Part shown: piece after piece, positions 53,414 to 63,480 of the stretch | How positions within the stretch are numbered: the first letter of the stretch is position 1 | How the letters are laid out: each line of letters begins with the position of its first letter | NCBI RefSeq assembly: GCF_001889165.1 | Contig: NZ_CP016020.1 | Span: 4,182,501-4,246,500, forward strand | Reading direction: 5' to 3' | DNA: 64,000 bases | From: Bacillus weihaiensis | Lineage (GTDB): Bacteria; Bacillota; Bacilli; Bacillales; Bacillaceae | Program-made: the position numbers and the translations under genes | Notes under the pieces: generated by a model | The model's input: only the letters and a program-made list of their open reading frames with translations | What the model was told of the DNA's origin: nothing | The model's database searches: none

Positions 53414-53797
53414 TCATTCTCCAAAACTATTTTCGTATATATCAAGAAACTTTGATAATTTTACGCTTTGTTCTTGAACATTCTTATCCTTAACCGTTAC
53501 CTGCCAGCCATATTTTTTGTATTCTTTATAGTTCCTATCACTAACGGGTTCTAAATCAAATTCCTTAGCTACTGCTTCAAAGGCTTCCTTGTAGTCCAAC
53601 TTTGCCTGTTTCAATGCTTTTTTAGGATCTTTAAAAATAGGCATTCCTTCAACATTAGCTCCTATTTCGTATGCCTTTTCATTATCAAAATCAATACTTA
53701 ATTTACTAGTATCATATTCATTAACAACTATTGATAAGGATTGATTATCACATGAAACTAACAAGATGATTGAAAAGATAATAAGTAAGCCCCTCAT
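53414..53797 (-). CDS. Small lipoprotein of unknown function
   Basis: 127 residues with a lipoprotein signal (RGLLIIFSIILLVSC, lipobox LVSC), so exported and anchored to the outer face of the membrane. The rest is charged, with a helical, lysine-rich C-terminal half. ATG at 53797 with GGAAG upstream. Codes opposite to R1. No family recognised. Confidence 0.7.
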   Translation of the reverse strand: MRGLLIIFSIILLVSCDNQSLSIVVNEYDTSKLSIDFDNEKAYEIGANVEGMPIFKDPKKALKQAKLDYKEAFEAVAKEFDLEPVSDRNYKEYKKYGWQVTVKDKNVQEQSVKLSKFLDIYENSFGE

Positions 53798-53982
53798 ATA
53801 TACTTCCATTTATCCAATGTGTTTTGACCTTATAGAAAGTGGACAAGCCTAGTACTGTATAACATCCCTTATGTTCTCGGAACTAAAACAAAAAAGTAAA
53901 CGTGGTTTGACTTAATCATTAAAAAGCAAAAGAAGTGTAAGAAGAAATATTCTCATGCTTTAATAGATGAAGTACCCAAACC

Positions 53983-54285
53983 TTATTCAACAGGATACTT
54001 CCTCCCATTCTTTTCAATCTTCTCTTCAACAATCTTTTTAACATCCAATCCCAGATCAGAACATAACATCAATGAATAGATTAGAACATCTGCAATTTCT
54101 TCACGGATATTTTCTCCATTCCTTTTAAGAGCTTCTTCACTAGTGATCCACTGAAAATCTTCTAGTAGTTCTGCTGCTTCAATGGAGATAGAGATTGCTA
54201 GGTCTTTTGGGTTATGGTATTGTCTCCAGTTACGTTCATCTCGGAATCTGTTTATTTTATCGATTAAGGGTTGTATGTCACTCAT
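53983..54285 (-). CDS. MazG-like nucleotide pyrophosphohydrolase
   Basis: 100 residues of the all-alpha NTP pyrophosphatase superfamily. Metal-binding acids are in IEAAELLEDFQW (Glu36, Glu39, Glu42) and REEIADVLIY (Glu63, Asp66). Such enzymes cut non-canonical or normal (d)NTPs to monophosphates. The start overlaps the stop of the helicase gene by 4 bp (ATGA), so it is translated with it. In this operon it may alter nucleotide pools or remove a signal; inferred. Confidence 0.88.
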   Translation of the reverse strand: MSDIQPLIDKINRFRDERNWRQYHNPKDLAISISIEAAELLEDFQWITSEEALKRNGENIREEIADVLIYSLMLCSDLGLDVKKIVEEKIEKNGRKYPVE

Positions 54286-55928
54286 GTCCTTCTTCTCCTT
54301 TCTAATTCTAGTAGATGTTGTCTCAAAGTAGGGTCTGTTGCGTAAATGTATAGCCCACGAATTCCTCGCTTCATTAGGACATTGATGGAATTTAATATGA
54401 TTTCTTCTTTAATTTCCTGGTTCTTCTCAAGTGATAAGTCTGAGCGTGATGTGAATGCTCCGGTATCTTTATATTTAGATGGGTCAATAATTAGCTTGTT
54501 TGTATCTCGATTATAACTAATGGATGGACCAAGGACTACACCGACATAGTTAAGATCGAAGCCTTGAACAGTATAGATGGATCCCACTTCTCTAATGGAT
54601 TCAGGATTCTCAGCCCAAGCCACATTATTTGTTGTGTTATTCCAAGGCATGTTTATTCCTTCTTCATCGACAATGTACGTTTCTTTATCTTTTTTATGTA
54701 AATAATCAAAGGTTGAGACAATACGTGATAGACCGACTTCATTATTTTTACTTTCTATAGCAGCTTTAAATGATTTAGCATGATCAAATAGTTTAAGTTC
54801 AAAGGAAAATCCTGTTTCTGAAGGTAATGGGAGAACTTCTTTGGCAACAAAACAATTAATCCAATCTATTGTCTCCTGATTAGCGTTCATTCTCATTTGA
54901 TCTGTTAGCTTTACGGTTCTGGCCGAATAGTGATTTGTAATTTCCTCAAGTAAACGTTCGTTCCAGTAGCTTTTAATCTTTAGCACTTGTTTTGGATCGA
55001 AGATGACGATTGTAATCTTACTTCGTTTAATAATCTCATCCAATTGATTTTTATAATTAAAATTGTTATAAGTATCTTCCTTCGTTAAAAGTAGATGGGC
55101 TTCGTCTATAAGCACTATATCTGCTGTAGTTCCCGACTTCGTTTTCTCATTAATAAAGGGTGTTGGCTTCATTAGGTTCTTCTTCTTCATATTCGGCAAG
55201 CTGTTAGCAATATTTTTATATGTCTTTAGCACCTCACTATTATTAACAATCAAATAGTTATCGGTTCCTTGTAGAAGAGAGCTACTATCCTTAGATAAAT
55301 CCTGAAGAGTATTAAACAAAGAGCTTAAGAGGACACTTTTACCTGTGCCAGCATCTCCCTCAACCGTAATCACATGGTTGCCTTCTAACTTGATATGTTC
55401 CTTACAGAAATCAAGAATGTCACTTTTAATATCTAGCTGTAGAGGTGACAATTCCTTATAAGGGGATAGTTTATATATGTCTTTGTTTTTAAGGTTCTCA
55501 ATGGTATCACTCACAATTTTCTCTTCACGAAGCTTCTCCCAAATTGTTTGAAAAAGATCTTCATTATAAAAGGATTTATCATAATAATTGTGCATTTCCC
55601 TAGAGCTAGTTTGACTTACATTTTGTAGTTGGAAGTGGTTATCGGCAATAAAATAATTAATCAAGTTTGACTCAATATTATACGTAGCAGATTGATTAAA
55701 TTTCTCGTGTCCAACCAAAATAGACCGGTTCAAATTTCTTCGCCTTTTATCCTCTAAGTGTTTTTTCAATCTTCTTGTAGCTTGAACGGTTTGTCCTATA
55801 TAAGCTGAAGGCCTTTTTTTCTCATTATAAAGAATATAGACAATCGGATAATCATTCAGATGAAGGGACCTAACTGTATGGTCAGAGTCTCTATTAAAAT
55901 CTTTCATTTCAAACACTAATTCACTCAT
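54282..55928 (-). CDS. GIY-YIG nuclease / DUF2075 SF1-type helicase fusion
   Basis: 548 residues. GIY-YIG domain with VYILYN (30-35), YIGQT (43-47), Arg53, His57 and Glu86, all the catalytic positions. A linker (about 90-155) leads to the DUF2075 ATPase: Walker A GDAGTGKS (191-198), DEAH Walker B VLIDEAH (272-278), QMRMN, and a late VQGFDLNYVGVVLG motif. It probably moves on or cuts nucleic acid. Ribosome site GAGG before the ATG. Operon with the MazG gene. Fusion of these domains with a nucleotide hydrolase is defence-like; no named system recognised. Confidence 0.9.
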   Translation of the reverse strand: MSELVFEMKDFNRDSDHTVRSLHLNDYPIVYILYNEKKRPSAYIGQTVQATRRLKKHLEDKRRRNLNRSILVGHEKFNQSATYNIESNLINYFIADNHFQLQNVSQTSSREMHNYYDKSFYNEDLFQTIWEKLREEKIVSDTIENLKNKDIYKLSPYKELSPLQLDIKSDILDFCKEHIKLEGNHVITVEGDAGTGKSVLLSSLFNTLQDLSKDSSSLLQGTDNYLIVNNSEVLKTYKNIANSLPNMKKKNLMKPTPFINEKTKSGTTADIVLIDEAHLLLTKEDTYNNFNYKNQLDEIIKRSKITIVIFDPKQVLKIKSYWNERLLEEITNHYSARTVKLTDQMRMNANQETIDWINCFVAKEVLPLPSETGFSFELKLFDHAKSFKAAIESKNNEVGLSRIVSTFDYLHKKDKETYIVDEEGINMPWNNTTNNVAWAENPESIREVGSIYTVQGFDLNYVGVVLGPSISYNRDTNKLIIDPSKYKDTGAFTSRSDLSLEKNQEIKEEIILNSINVLMKRGIRGLYIYATDPTLRQHLLELERRRRT

Positions 55929-56134
55929 ACTAGTAGCCTCGTTAATTTATTTTAAGACAATAGTATCATAAAATTGGTATAATATAGGTGGATTAAGACT
56001 TGTGGATAGAAATTTAAATGTAAAGTGGAGTTTCAAAGCTTCCTTTCAAAAATCAATTTGTGTAAATAAGGAATAGAGGTACAATTTTTGTCTGGGAAAG
56101 TCGAGTATATAATAAATAAATTAAAGAGGTTATG

Positions 56135-57094
56135 ATGGACTGTATCATTTGTGAAAAACGAATTGTAAATGAAAATAATCAATTGCAAAACAAAGTTCGT
56201 CAATTCTTGAAAACAAATAAACAGCTAGATTTAAAACACCAATGGATTAAAGAGTGGAAAATTTGTTACGGTTGTAGCGAGCAATATACGAGTGAAAGGC
56301 TAGAGTTAGATGCAGTGGTGATTATTGAAAAAATGAAATTAAAAAGAAAAGAAAATCAGAAGAAAAAGCAAAAAGGACCTTCTCAATCATTTCGAGAGGA
56401 CTATATCCGTAAGTATATTGAGTATGCCACGGATAAGTCAGAGGAAAAAGGAAGGTATACACTATATCAGCCACCACTAAAAAATCGCCAACAATATGAT
56501 AAGGCATATATTGAGTATGTAGAACGTAGAGAATCATTAGCTGTGATGATCGTTCGAGATTTAGTGAAGACAATAGATACTAGGGGTTATTGGGTTGATG
56601 TAAGACATCTTGAAGAGCATTTTCTAACCGATTTTGATAGGGATTTTTCTTTTATAATAGTGGAATTATTTCAGCGAGTATTAAAGCCAGATTATCCTAA
56701 GAAAATGATAGAAGAGACTGATGCTGATTATAAAAACCGTATAGCATACATCACGTGGAAAACCGCAAATGCTGACATACATTCTCAACGAACTAGAGGA
56801 ATAAAAGGTGATGTGTATATAATTTTGCCTCGTCTAAAAAATGAACATGAGGATATGTATGATAAGCATTTTATTGTATGGGACTCCAAACGACTTGTTT
56901 TTAGGCGTGTTCGAATCGGGAAAGAATATGTAAATATCATTAAACCACCAAAATGGAGTTATGAAATTGTTGCTACAGAAAAAATAAATCATCAACAACT
57001 ACGTTATATTGAAAAAAATATGCAAAAGATTGTACGTAAAACTCATAAGGAGCGGAATTTTACGCTATCTATATTTAGACCGCAACAAAGGTGA
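56135..57094 (+). CDS. Unknown protein with N-terminal cysteine pairs
   Basis: 319 residues, divergent from the helicase operon. CIICEK (3-8) and CYGC (about 44-47) are two CxxC pairs suited to a zinc ribbon. A basic stretch follows (KLKRKENQKKKQK); no membrane segment. ATG at 56135 is five bases after AGAGG. I recognise no family; the zinc-ribbon and basic region suggest nucleic-acid binding. Confidence 0.75.
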   Translation: MDCIICEKRIVNENNQLQNKVRQFLKTNKQLDLKHQWIKEWKICYGCSEQYTSERLELDAVVIIEKMKLKRKENQKKKQKGPSQSFREDYIRKYIEYATDKSEEKGRYTLYQPPLKNRQQYDKAYIEYVERRESLAVMIVRDLVKTIDTRGYWVDVRHLEEHFLTDFDRDFSFIIVELFQRVLKPDYPKKMIEETDADYKNRIAYITWKTANADIHSQRTRGIKGDVYIILPRLKNEHEDMYDKHFIVWDSKRLVFRRVRIGKEYVNIIKPPKWSYEIVATEKINHQQLRYIEKNMQKIVRKTHKERNFTLSIFRPQQR

Positions 57095-57144
57095 TTATTA
57101 CATGCTACTATTCCAGTAGACAACAGGAAATAAACATAAGCTGA

Positions 57145-57342
57145 CTATTCGTTTAAAAGAAAAGGAAGCAAAAGAACCATTCTTGTGTATTTTGTAGTCC
57201 CGATGACCGGAAAATCATCAACTTGAAGCTTAAGATAGGGTGGATTCACAGGTGTTTCATCAGGTTTCTCAAACACACTTTTTCCAATATAAAAAGTAAG
57301 TAATGTTCGAATTACCTGATCTTGATACTTGATAAATTCCAT
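57145..57342 (-). other. Doubtful small open frame
   Basis: 65 codons, protein-like product (PPYLKLQVDDFPVIGTTKY) but no ribosome site and no recognised relative. Kept only because the 440-bp gap otherwise shows nothing else but the 5' side of the nitronate monooxygenase remnant. Confidence 0.25.
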
Positions 57343-57504
57343 TAAATAAGTTAATTATTGAGGGTACAACTTGTCACATCCTTTTTAGGTTGGTGTTTGG
57401 TGTGGTAACCTCACTATTTCCTAAAATTCAGGGGGTGGCAATTTTTTTGCATTTAAAGCCCTTTAAATCTAGGAATTATTAACTTTTTAATATATAAGTT
57501 TTGA

Positions 57505-57945
57505 CAATACCCTGTAATATCTGCTGGAGGAATTATGGATGGAAGAGGATTAATGGCTTCTATCTGCTTGGGAGCAGAGGGAGTACAAATGGGTACAGCT
57601 TTTTTAACTTGTATTGAAAGTGGAGCAAGCGAGATTCATAAAGAAGAAGTTCTTCATACACCTGAGAACCAGACAATTATGACACGTTCTTTCTCTGGAA
57701 AGTGGGCAAGAGGAATAAAGAATGAATTTATTTTTGAAATGCAGAAAAGTGAAGAATTACTACCAAACTTCCCGGTACAAAACACGCTAACCAAAGGAAT
57801 TAGAAAAGCCGCTACTTTACAAAAAAATCGCGAATTTATGTCTCTTTGGTCTGGACAAAGCCCAAGGTTAGCTAAAAAACAAACGGTTAAATCGCTTATA
57901 GAAAGTATTGTTGAGGAAGCTACTTTGATTCTCAGTAATAAGTGA
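57505..57945 (+). pseudogene. 3' remnant of a nitronate monooxygenase gene
   Basis: Codes the C-terminal third of the FMN-dependent enzyme: QYPVISAGGIMDGRG, LGAEGVQMGTAFLTC, RSFSGKWARGIKN, LMSLWSGQSPRLAK-like tail. The homologous frame runs back to a stop at 57502-57504 and the N-terminal two thirds are absent. The last codons and the stop overlap repeat R2. The internal ATG at 57535 has GGAGGAATT but would make only a fragment without the N-terminal FMN-binding part. Confidence 0.85.
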
Positions 57946-57991
57946 TTCCCCCGGACTATGAACGAATCAATAGAAAAGTCCCGACACTTCT
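57941..57991 (+). repeat. 51-bp repeat, copy R2 (diverged)
   Basis: AGTGATTCC...CTATGAACGAATCA.TAGAAA.GTCCC...CTTCTA; begins within the remnant gene and supplies its TGA stop. Confidence 0.65.
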
Positions 57992-58125
57992 ATATTTTAA
58001 ATTCTAGAAGCTGTTGACTAGTCTGATTAACCTATATTCCTTCTTTGAAAAAGATAGTAAATATGATTCTAAAATAGTATAATAATGTTCTATCTTTGGT
58101 AAATTATTATAATTGGAGGAGCCTT

Positions 58126-59598
58126 ATGAATGCGGTTCAAGATCTTCGAAAGAAGGACATAAAAGTTAAAAATTTCTGGATAACTGTTACTTATTCTCTA
58201 TCTTTAGTAGCGGGACTTGGATTAGGTGTTGCAACCGGTAACCTTCTTCATATTGGACTTTTTAGTATCCAATTGGCAGTATATATAGGGTTATATCTTT
58301 TATTTAACAAATATACGAATCTAGAGCGCTTCTTTCCGTACTCATTTTTAATTATTGCTTATGGAGTAGCCTTTGGAAGCATTTTTTTAATTGGAGGGAG
58401 CTTTATTAGCTTACTCACTTTTATTATGCTTTTGTTGTTGGCGATGCTTCATTATAATCCTTATATTTTCAGCTGTGGCTTCATTTTAGGCTTCATAGGA
58501 TTAATCTTGAACAGTAATTATGCTTTACCAGAATACAGTTTAATAAGGGAACAAATGCCTGTATCTCTTGTAGTGTATTTGATAATTTCTGTTATAGCTA
58601 CATCTCTAATTCGTCTTAATATAGCTCAGTTCTCGCAACTTGAAAGCGTTCTGCAGGCTTCACAGGAAGAGGCTAAGGAAAAGGAGAAGCAACGGTTAAA
58701 CCTTGTAACAAATGTTAACTTTATAAGTAATAATGTTTCATCTATTCATAAACAGTTACATAAGAATCTTCAGTCACAATCTGAAATGGCCACTTCTATT
58801 AATGAAATGGCTTCAAGTTCTCAGACTCAAAGTGAACAAATCACAGACTTAGCACTAGGTACTGTTAGCACGAAAAAAGGCATAGAACATTTAAATGAAG
58901 TAACAACGAAGTTAATAAACGAATCAGAAACAGCGCAAATTGTTGCAAGTGAGGGATCTGATAAGGCAGACCTGTTGACTTTAAGTATGAGTGATTTAGA
59001 AGAGACAATTAAGGAACTGAATAACAACTTTAATATATTAACCAATAAAATTGAACAAACAAATAGTTTTACTGACCAAATTAAAGAAATTTCGGCTCAA
59101 ACCAACTTGCTTGCATTAAATGCATCTATTGAAGCAGCTAGAGCTGGTGAAGCAGGACGTGGTTTTTCAGTGGTCGCTGAGGAAATTAGAAAGCTTGCGG
59201 AGATGACAAACTTAACAGCAGAGAAAATTACACTTAATCTATCAGAAGTAAATGATAGTAACAGCGCAGCCCAGGATAAAATGATACTTAGCAGTAAGAA
59301 GCTAAATGATAATGTAACCGCCGCTGAAGCTGTGAAGAAAGCTTTTGGTAAATTATCAGAAAATCAATTAAGTTTAAAAACAAATTTTTCTCAGTTTGAA
59401 GAATTAGCAAGTAGTGTTGAGCAAAATGCAATCACAGCAGAGTCCTCAACAAATGAACTTGCGGCTATCATTGAGCAAGCAACGGCCACCCTTCAAGAAA
59501 TGAGTGCTACAGTGGAAAATTTAAATATTATTAATAATAATATAGCACTCCAGTTGGAAGAAACAGCAACTAAAGCTGAGAGTATTATTGAAGAGTAA
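58126..59598 (+). CDS. Methyl-accepting chemotaxis protein with multi-span sensor
   Basis: 490 residues. About six membrane segments in the first 185 residues and no large outer domain, then a coiled signalling domain with tip [21 protein letters not shown]. There is no obvious HAMP. Such receptors may sense membrane state or internal cues. ATG at 58126 directly after GGAGGAGCCTT. Terminator follows. Confidence 0.92.
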   Translation: MNAVQDLRKKDIKVKNFWITVTYSLSLVAGLGLGVATGNLLHIGLFSIQLAVYIGLYLLFNKYTNLERFFPYSFLIIAYGVAFGSIFLIGGSFISLLTFIMLLLLAMLHYNPYIFSCGFILGFIGLILNSNYALPEYSLIREQMPVSLVVYLIISVIATSLIRLNIAQFSQLESVLQASQEEAKEKEKQRLNLVTNVNFISNNVSSIHKQLHKNLQSQSEMATSINEMASSSQTQSEQITDLALGTVSTKKGIEHLNEVTTKLINESETAQIVASEGSDKADLLTLSMSDLEETIKELNNNFNILTNKIEQTNSFTDQIKEISAQTNLLALNASIEAARAGEAGRGFSVVAEEIRKLAEMTNLTAEKITLNLSEVNDSNSAAQDKMILSSKKLNDNVTAAEAVKKAFGKLSENQLSLKTNFSQFEELASSVEQNAITAESSTNELAAIIEQATATLQEMSATVENLNIINNNIALQLEETATKAESIIEE

Positions 59599-59606
59599 GT
59601 ACATGT

Positions 59607-59641
59607 AGACAGGGACCTTTGAAGCAGATCCCTGTCTTTTT
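59607..59641 (+). terminator. MCP terminator
   Basis: AGACAGGGA/TCCCTGTCT, then TTTTT. Confidence 0.85.
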
Positions 59642-59737
59642 ATGTGTACCAACAAGCATAGTATATTCTTAGAGACTAAAATTACTAAGAGTGGAGAATT
59701 AAAAAGATCTGTAACACTTTGTTTCACTCTTATTTCC

Positions 59738-59788
59738 AGCGCTTCCTTTAGATTATGAACAAAGCAGTAGAAACGTCCCTGCGCTTCT
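59738..59788 (+). repeat. 51-bp repeat, copy R3
   Basis: AGCGCTTCCTTTAGATTATG...GTAGAAACGTCCCTG...CTTCTA; closest to R1. Confidence 0.75.
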
Positions 59789-59823
59789 AAAAGCCTCGCA
59801 CCTTACTCCTGTGCGAGGCTTTA
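59789..59823. terminator. Bidirectional terminator
   Basis: AAAGCCTCGCAC/GTGCGAGGCTTT with a nine-base loop between two convergent genes. Confidence 0.85.
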
Positions 59824-59831
59824 CCTTATCA

Positions 59832-60563
59832 TTAGAGATTTTTATGTTGAAACGGACACTTCCCAAGTATTGGTTCGATATCATCTCCAATGAAAAACTG
59901 CTTCCATTCATTGTGGGTAGGGTCGCCGAAGTGAGAGATATCAGGATGAGTAGGGAGGTTATCCCATTTTTCAACACGTTCTCTTACTTTTTCACGTGAC
60001 ATAATGCCACCTTTTTCTGTTCCTTCAAGTCCTTCAAAGATTTTTCGTGGTTGGAATCCAAGGATAAGGCTGTTTCCTAGATCACGTGTTTTTCGTTGTT
60101 TGTATGCAGGTGCATTTCCGAAGACAAAGATGGGTTCCCCGCCAAAGTGGAAGTCCCATAAGTAGTGGTCAGGGTCTTTAGGTTTGTCTTCAGGCCATTT
60201 TTGTTTGTCGTTTTCGTGTAAGTTTTGGAGGATGTCCCAAAATCGTTTACGGTAATGTTCAAGGTCATCCTTTTCTTCTTCAGGTTCTACAAAGACGAAA
60301 AGACCATGACGGACGTATGGAGGTTCTTTAAATAGAGTTAAGAATTCCTCAACAGCCTTAGGTAGGTTCGACCAATCATCCTGCGTGATATATGCGTAAC
60401 GCAGTTCGCCTTTCATTTCCGCTTTCATTCCAAAATAACAGGGAAATGTTTTATCCGTTACAATTTGATGAAAAGTAGTGTATTCTCGTATTACCCATTC
60501 AGGAACTACGGTTGGATTCGTCATATCTTCCTTCGTTAACAATGTTTTGCTTGTTACCTGCAT
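59832..60563 (-). CDS. YqcI/YcgG family protein
   Basis: 243 residues matching the YqcI/YcgG family (FPCYFGMKAEMKGELRYAYI, WDFHFGGEPIFVFGNAPAYKQRKTRDLG, CPF near the end). Function unknown; no signal peptide or membrane segment. Ribosome site AAAGGAGAACG precedes the ATG. Ends at the shared terminator. Confidence 0.85.
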   Translation of the reverse strand: MQVTSKTLLTKEDMTNPTVVPEWVIREYTTFHQIVTDKTFPCYFGMKAEMKGELRYAYITQDDWSNLPKAVEEFLTLFKEPPYVRHGLFVFVEPEEEKDDLEHYRKRFWDILQNLHENDKQKWPEDKPKDPDHYLWDFHFGGEPIFVFGNAPAYKQRKTRDLGNSLILGFQPRKIFEGLEGTEKGGIMSREKVRERVEKWDNLPTHPDISHFGDPTHNEWKQFFIGDDIEPILGKCPFQHKNL

Positions 60564-60748
60564 GATCGTTCTCCTTTTCCTAGTCTTTTCTCAATAGATA
60601 CCCAAAATAGTGTAGCTTGAAACAAATGGAAACCCCCTTATGAGCAGAGATGAACATGCAAAAAAGAAAATATCTGAATAGAGAAGATGATGTGCATTTT
60701 ACCGATCCAACAATGATATACTAAAAGAAAAATGATACTGGAGATTAT

Positions 60749-61213
60749 ATGTTAACATTTGAAGAAAAACTAGAGATTATTGAAACGTTCCCTGAACTTG
60801 AAAGAAAAGATGTCTCATTAAAACGAGTGAATTTTCATTATAATGAGAGTGCATATGAAAATAAAAATGTCGTATATCACCTACATCCGAATGGAAATGG
60901 TTTTGTGTATGCTGGGAAAATGACAGGATATGAAACAAATGATAAAGGCATGGTCAACATTCGTGAATTCACTGAGATAGAATTACGTGAAATCATTAGA
61001 AAATCTATTCTTTCACTAACTGCTCAGGATAGTGAGATTTCAAAACAGCCAACGGAAGAAGTGTGGATTAATGACAATACGATTACCCTTACGATTCTAG
61101 AAGAAGACGATCTTTGGAATGTTTATTCAGAAGATGGTGGACTGGATGGTACGTTTAATACGTATAAGGAAGCGATGAACTATCTTGAGACGGAAGGGTT
61201 TTCGCGAATTTAA
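60749..61213 (+). CDS. Unknown 154-residue protein
   Basis: Acidic cytoplasmic protein: N-terminal helix (EEKLEIIETFPEL), beta-rich middle (VYHLHPNGNGFVYAGKM) and a C-terminal NTYKEAMNYLETEGF. GGAG before the ATG. No family recognised. A hairpin AAAGAGAAGTC/GACTTCTCTTT (61225-61253) with T run ends it. Confidence 0.75.
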   Translation: MLTFEEKLEIIETFPELERKDVSLKRVNFHYNESAYENKNVVYHLHPNGNGFVYAGKMTGYETNDKGMVNIREFTEIELREIIRKSILSLTAQDSEISKQPTEEVWINDNTITLTILEEDDLWNVYSEDGGLDGTFNTYKEAMNYLETEGFSRI

Positions 61214-61222
61214 TAGCATGGT

Positions 61223-61256
61223 AAAAAGAGAAGTCGATGGTTGACTTCTCTTTTGT
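61223..61256. terminator. Terminator between convergent genes
   Basis: AAAGAGAAGTC-gatggtt-GACTTCTCTTT, A and T runs on both sides. Confidence 0.85.
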
Positions 61257-61335
61257 TTGTAAAAATAGCGAACGAGACTATCCTTTTACTAAAATAACCC
61301 CTTAAATCCAAGAATATAAAGTGCTCTTTAAAGAA

Positions 61336-62781
61336 TCACTTAATCGCCTTACTAACTCTCAATTTCTTCCCTTTAACAGTCGCATTCTCCATCGCTTGTA
61401 AGACAAGTGAGCCTTTGCCGTTCAGAATATCTACATATGACATTTGATCCTGGATCGTGATAATGCCGATATCGTCTACTGTGACACCAGGGATTTTTGC
61501 GATCGTTCCGACAAAATCTACTGCGCGGATCTTTTTCTTTTTCCCACCATTGAAATGGAGCTTCATAATGTCTTGATTGATACGGGCTGTTTTATTGTTT
61601 CTCACAATTCGACCACTGGTGCGTTTTTCTTCAAAAGCAGCTTTTCCATTGGCAACTTCAAGTTGACTCGGAGCTTCTTTTGTAGGGATTTCAAAGCCAA
61701 TGTATGTTTCGATAGCTTTTATGAGCTTCTCTTCGTAGCGGTTAGAGAGAGTAATGGCCTTACCTTTTTTTCCGGCACGTCCCGTTCTTCCTGTACGGTG
61801 TACGTAGCTTTCTTTTTCCACTGGAACGTCATAGTTGATGACGAGTGTTACATTATCAATATCAATTCCTCTAGCTGCTACATCGGTGGCAACAAGATAG
61901 CGGAAATTTCCTACTTTGAAGCCTTCCATCACTGCAAATCGGTCCTCTTGTTCAAGCCCCCCATGCAGTTTTTCACAAGAATAGCCGGCTTTATCTAGCT
62001 CGCTGTAAACGGTATCTACATGCTCTTTCGTTCGGCAGAAAATAATGCTGCTATCAGGATTTTCAACGACTAAGATGTCTTTAAGAAGTGAAATCTTCTC
62101 TTCTTCCTTTACCTCAATTAAGGAGTGTTCGATAGAACTTGCTGTTACACCAGTTGACTCAATTTCAATTTGAACAGGCTCGATCATATATTGATGACAA
62201 AGCTTTTCAACATCCTTAGGCAAGGTAGCGGAAAAGACCATCGTTACTCGGTTTGTTGGTAGTTCTTTAATGATTGCTTCCACTTCATCAATAAAGCCTC
62301 GGTTAAGCATTTCATCAGCTTCATCAATGATCAGGTATTTGATTTGGTCAAGTGCTAAGGTTTCCCGTTCAATATGATCCATTACGCGACCTGGCGTACC
62401 AACGACAACATGTGTTTTTTGCTTTAATTCATCCTTTTGTTTCGAGAATGGTTCTTTTCCGTACACAGCTACTGCTTTAATACGCTTAAATCTTCCTATA
62501 TTTGTTATATCTTCGCGGACTTGAACGGCTAATTCTCTAGTTGGAGTCAGAATTAAGGCCTGTGGTTTTTTTTCCTCCCATTCAACCATATGGCATAGGG
62601 GAATACCAAAGGAAGCTGTTTTTCCACTTCCTGTTTGCGATTTAACGACAAGATCTTGATTGTCTATAGCTAATGGAATGACTTTTTTTTGGACCTCTGT
62701 TGGTGTTTCATATTTTAATATCGAGAGTGCTCTTTTTATTTCATCGCTTATTTGATAATCATCAAAACGTTGTTTGCTCAT
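61336..62781 (-). CDS. dbpA: DEAD-box RNA helicase DbpA (YxiN)
   Basis: 481 residues. Helicase core: Walker [29 protein letters not shown]. The C-terminal RNA-recognition domain (about 405-481, [24 protein letters not shown]) is the DbpA type, which targets hairpin 92 of 23S rRNA during 50S assembly. The ATG has AGAGG upstream. Minus strand, opposite to the replication direction of neighbours. Confidence 0.95.
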   Translation of the reverse strand: MSKQRFDDYQISDEIKRALSILKYETPTEVQKKVIPLAIDNQDLVVKSQTGSGKTASFGIPLCHMVEWEEKKPQALILTPTRELAVQVREDITNIGRFKRIKAVAVYGKEPFSKQKDELKQKTHVVVGTPGRVMDHIERETLALDQIKYLIIDEADEMLNRGFIDEVEAIIKELPTNRVTMVFSATLPKDVEKLCHQYMIEPVQIEIESTGVTASSIEHSLIEVKEEEKISLLKDILVVENPDSSIIFCRTKEHVDTVYSELDKAGYSCEKLHGGLEQEDRFAVMEGFKVGNFRYLVATDVAARGIDIDNVTLVINYDVPVEKESYVHRTGRTGRAGKKGKAITLSNRYEEKLIKAIETYIGFEIPTKEAPSQLEVANGKAAFEEKRTSGRIVRNNKTARINQDIMKLHFNGGKKKKIRAVDFVGTIAKIPGVTVDDIGIITIQDQMSYVDILNGKGSLVLQAMENATVKGKKLRVSKAIK

Positions 62782-63028
62782 TTTTTTACCTCTTTACTTG
62801 TTTTTTTGTCATATGTATAGGATTCTCTCCATGAAATATCATATGCATGATCGGAATATGGTTCATTATACTTGAAAAGTGAGGGTTAAACCGCCTTTAT
62901 GATAAATTTAAGTCACTACATCAAATAATGACCAGATAAACCAGCGTGTAGCTGAGATGACATGCAACTACACCGATGCGTACAATCTAGATGCTCTGGG
63001 TAAAGATCATTAAAAAAGGATGATAGGC

Positions 63029-63475
63029 ATGTCATTTGATTATGAGTTGGACTTTGACAAGATTAATTTTCGCAATAACCCTGAACTGTATAGAGTTGGC
63101 AGAGGCGAACAGGGGGTGTTATTGGTGGAGCCTTATAAAAGTGAAATTCTTAAGAATTGGCGATTTAAGACACCGAGTATAGCAAGGGAGTCATCGGATA
63201 AAATTTATGACATGTTTCTTGATTATAAAGAGAAAGATGATTTTGTTGGGATGGACATGGCGAGGAAATTCCTGCAGATGGGATATACCCGAGCACGTCG
63301 ATACACAAATTACAAAGGCGGGAAGAAGTACGATGAGAATGGCCATATAAAGGAAAGACAGATTGATCCAGAAAAGGCTGAATCAGCGAGCATCTTTAGG
63401 GAAAAGTGGAAGCTAGCTAGGGAGGATAAAGAATACCTGGAGCGAAAAAAAGAGCACCAGAAGCGGTATGGGTAA
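63029..63475 (+). CDS. DUF4385 family protein
   Basis: 148 residues, MSFDYELDFDKINFRNNPELYRVGRGEQGVL is the DUF4385 signature with YTRARRYTNYKGGKKY later. Highly charged, cytoplasmic, function unknown. ATG at 63029, eight bases after AAAGGATGA; an ATG nine bases earlier is inside that site. The 247 bp before it show nothing else. Confidence 0.85.
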   Translation: MSFDYELDFDKINFRNNPELYRVGRGEQGVLLVEPYKSEILKNWRFKTPSIARESSDKIYDMFLDYKEKDDFVGMDMARKFLQMGYTRARRYTNYKGGKKYDENGHIKERQIDPEKAESASIFREKWKLAREDKEYLERKKEHQKRYG

Positions 63476-63480
63476 AGGTT

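Noticed and set aside
49675-56000. An SCC-type element with paired attachment sites at rlmH
   Set aside because: A faint TATCATAAA match near 55965 is not convincing, and no recombinase gene is present.
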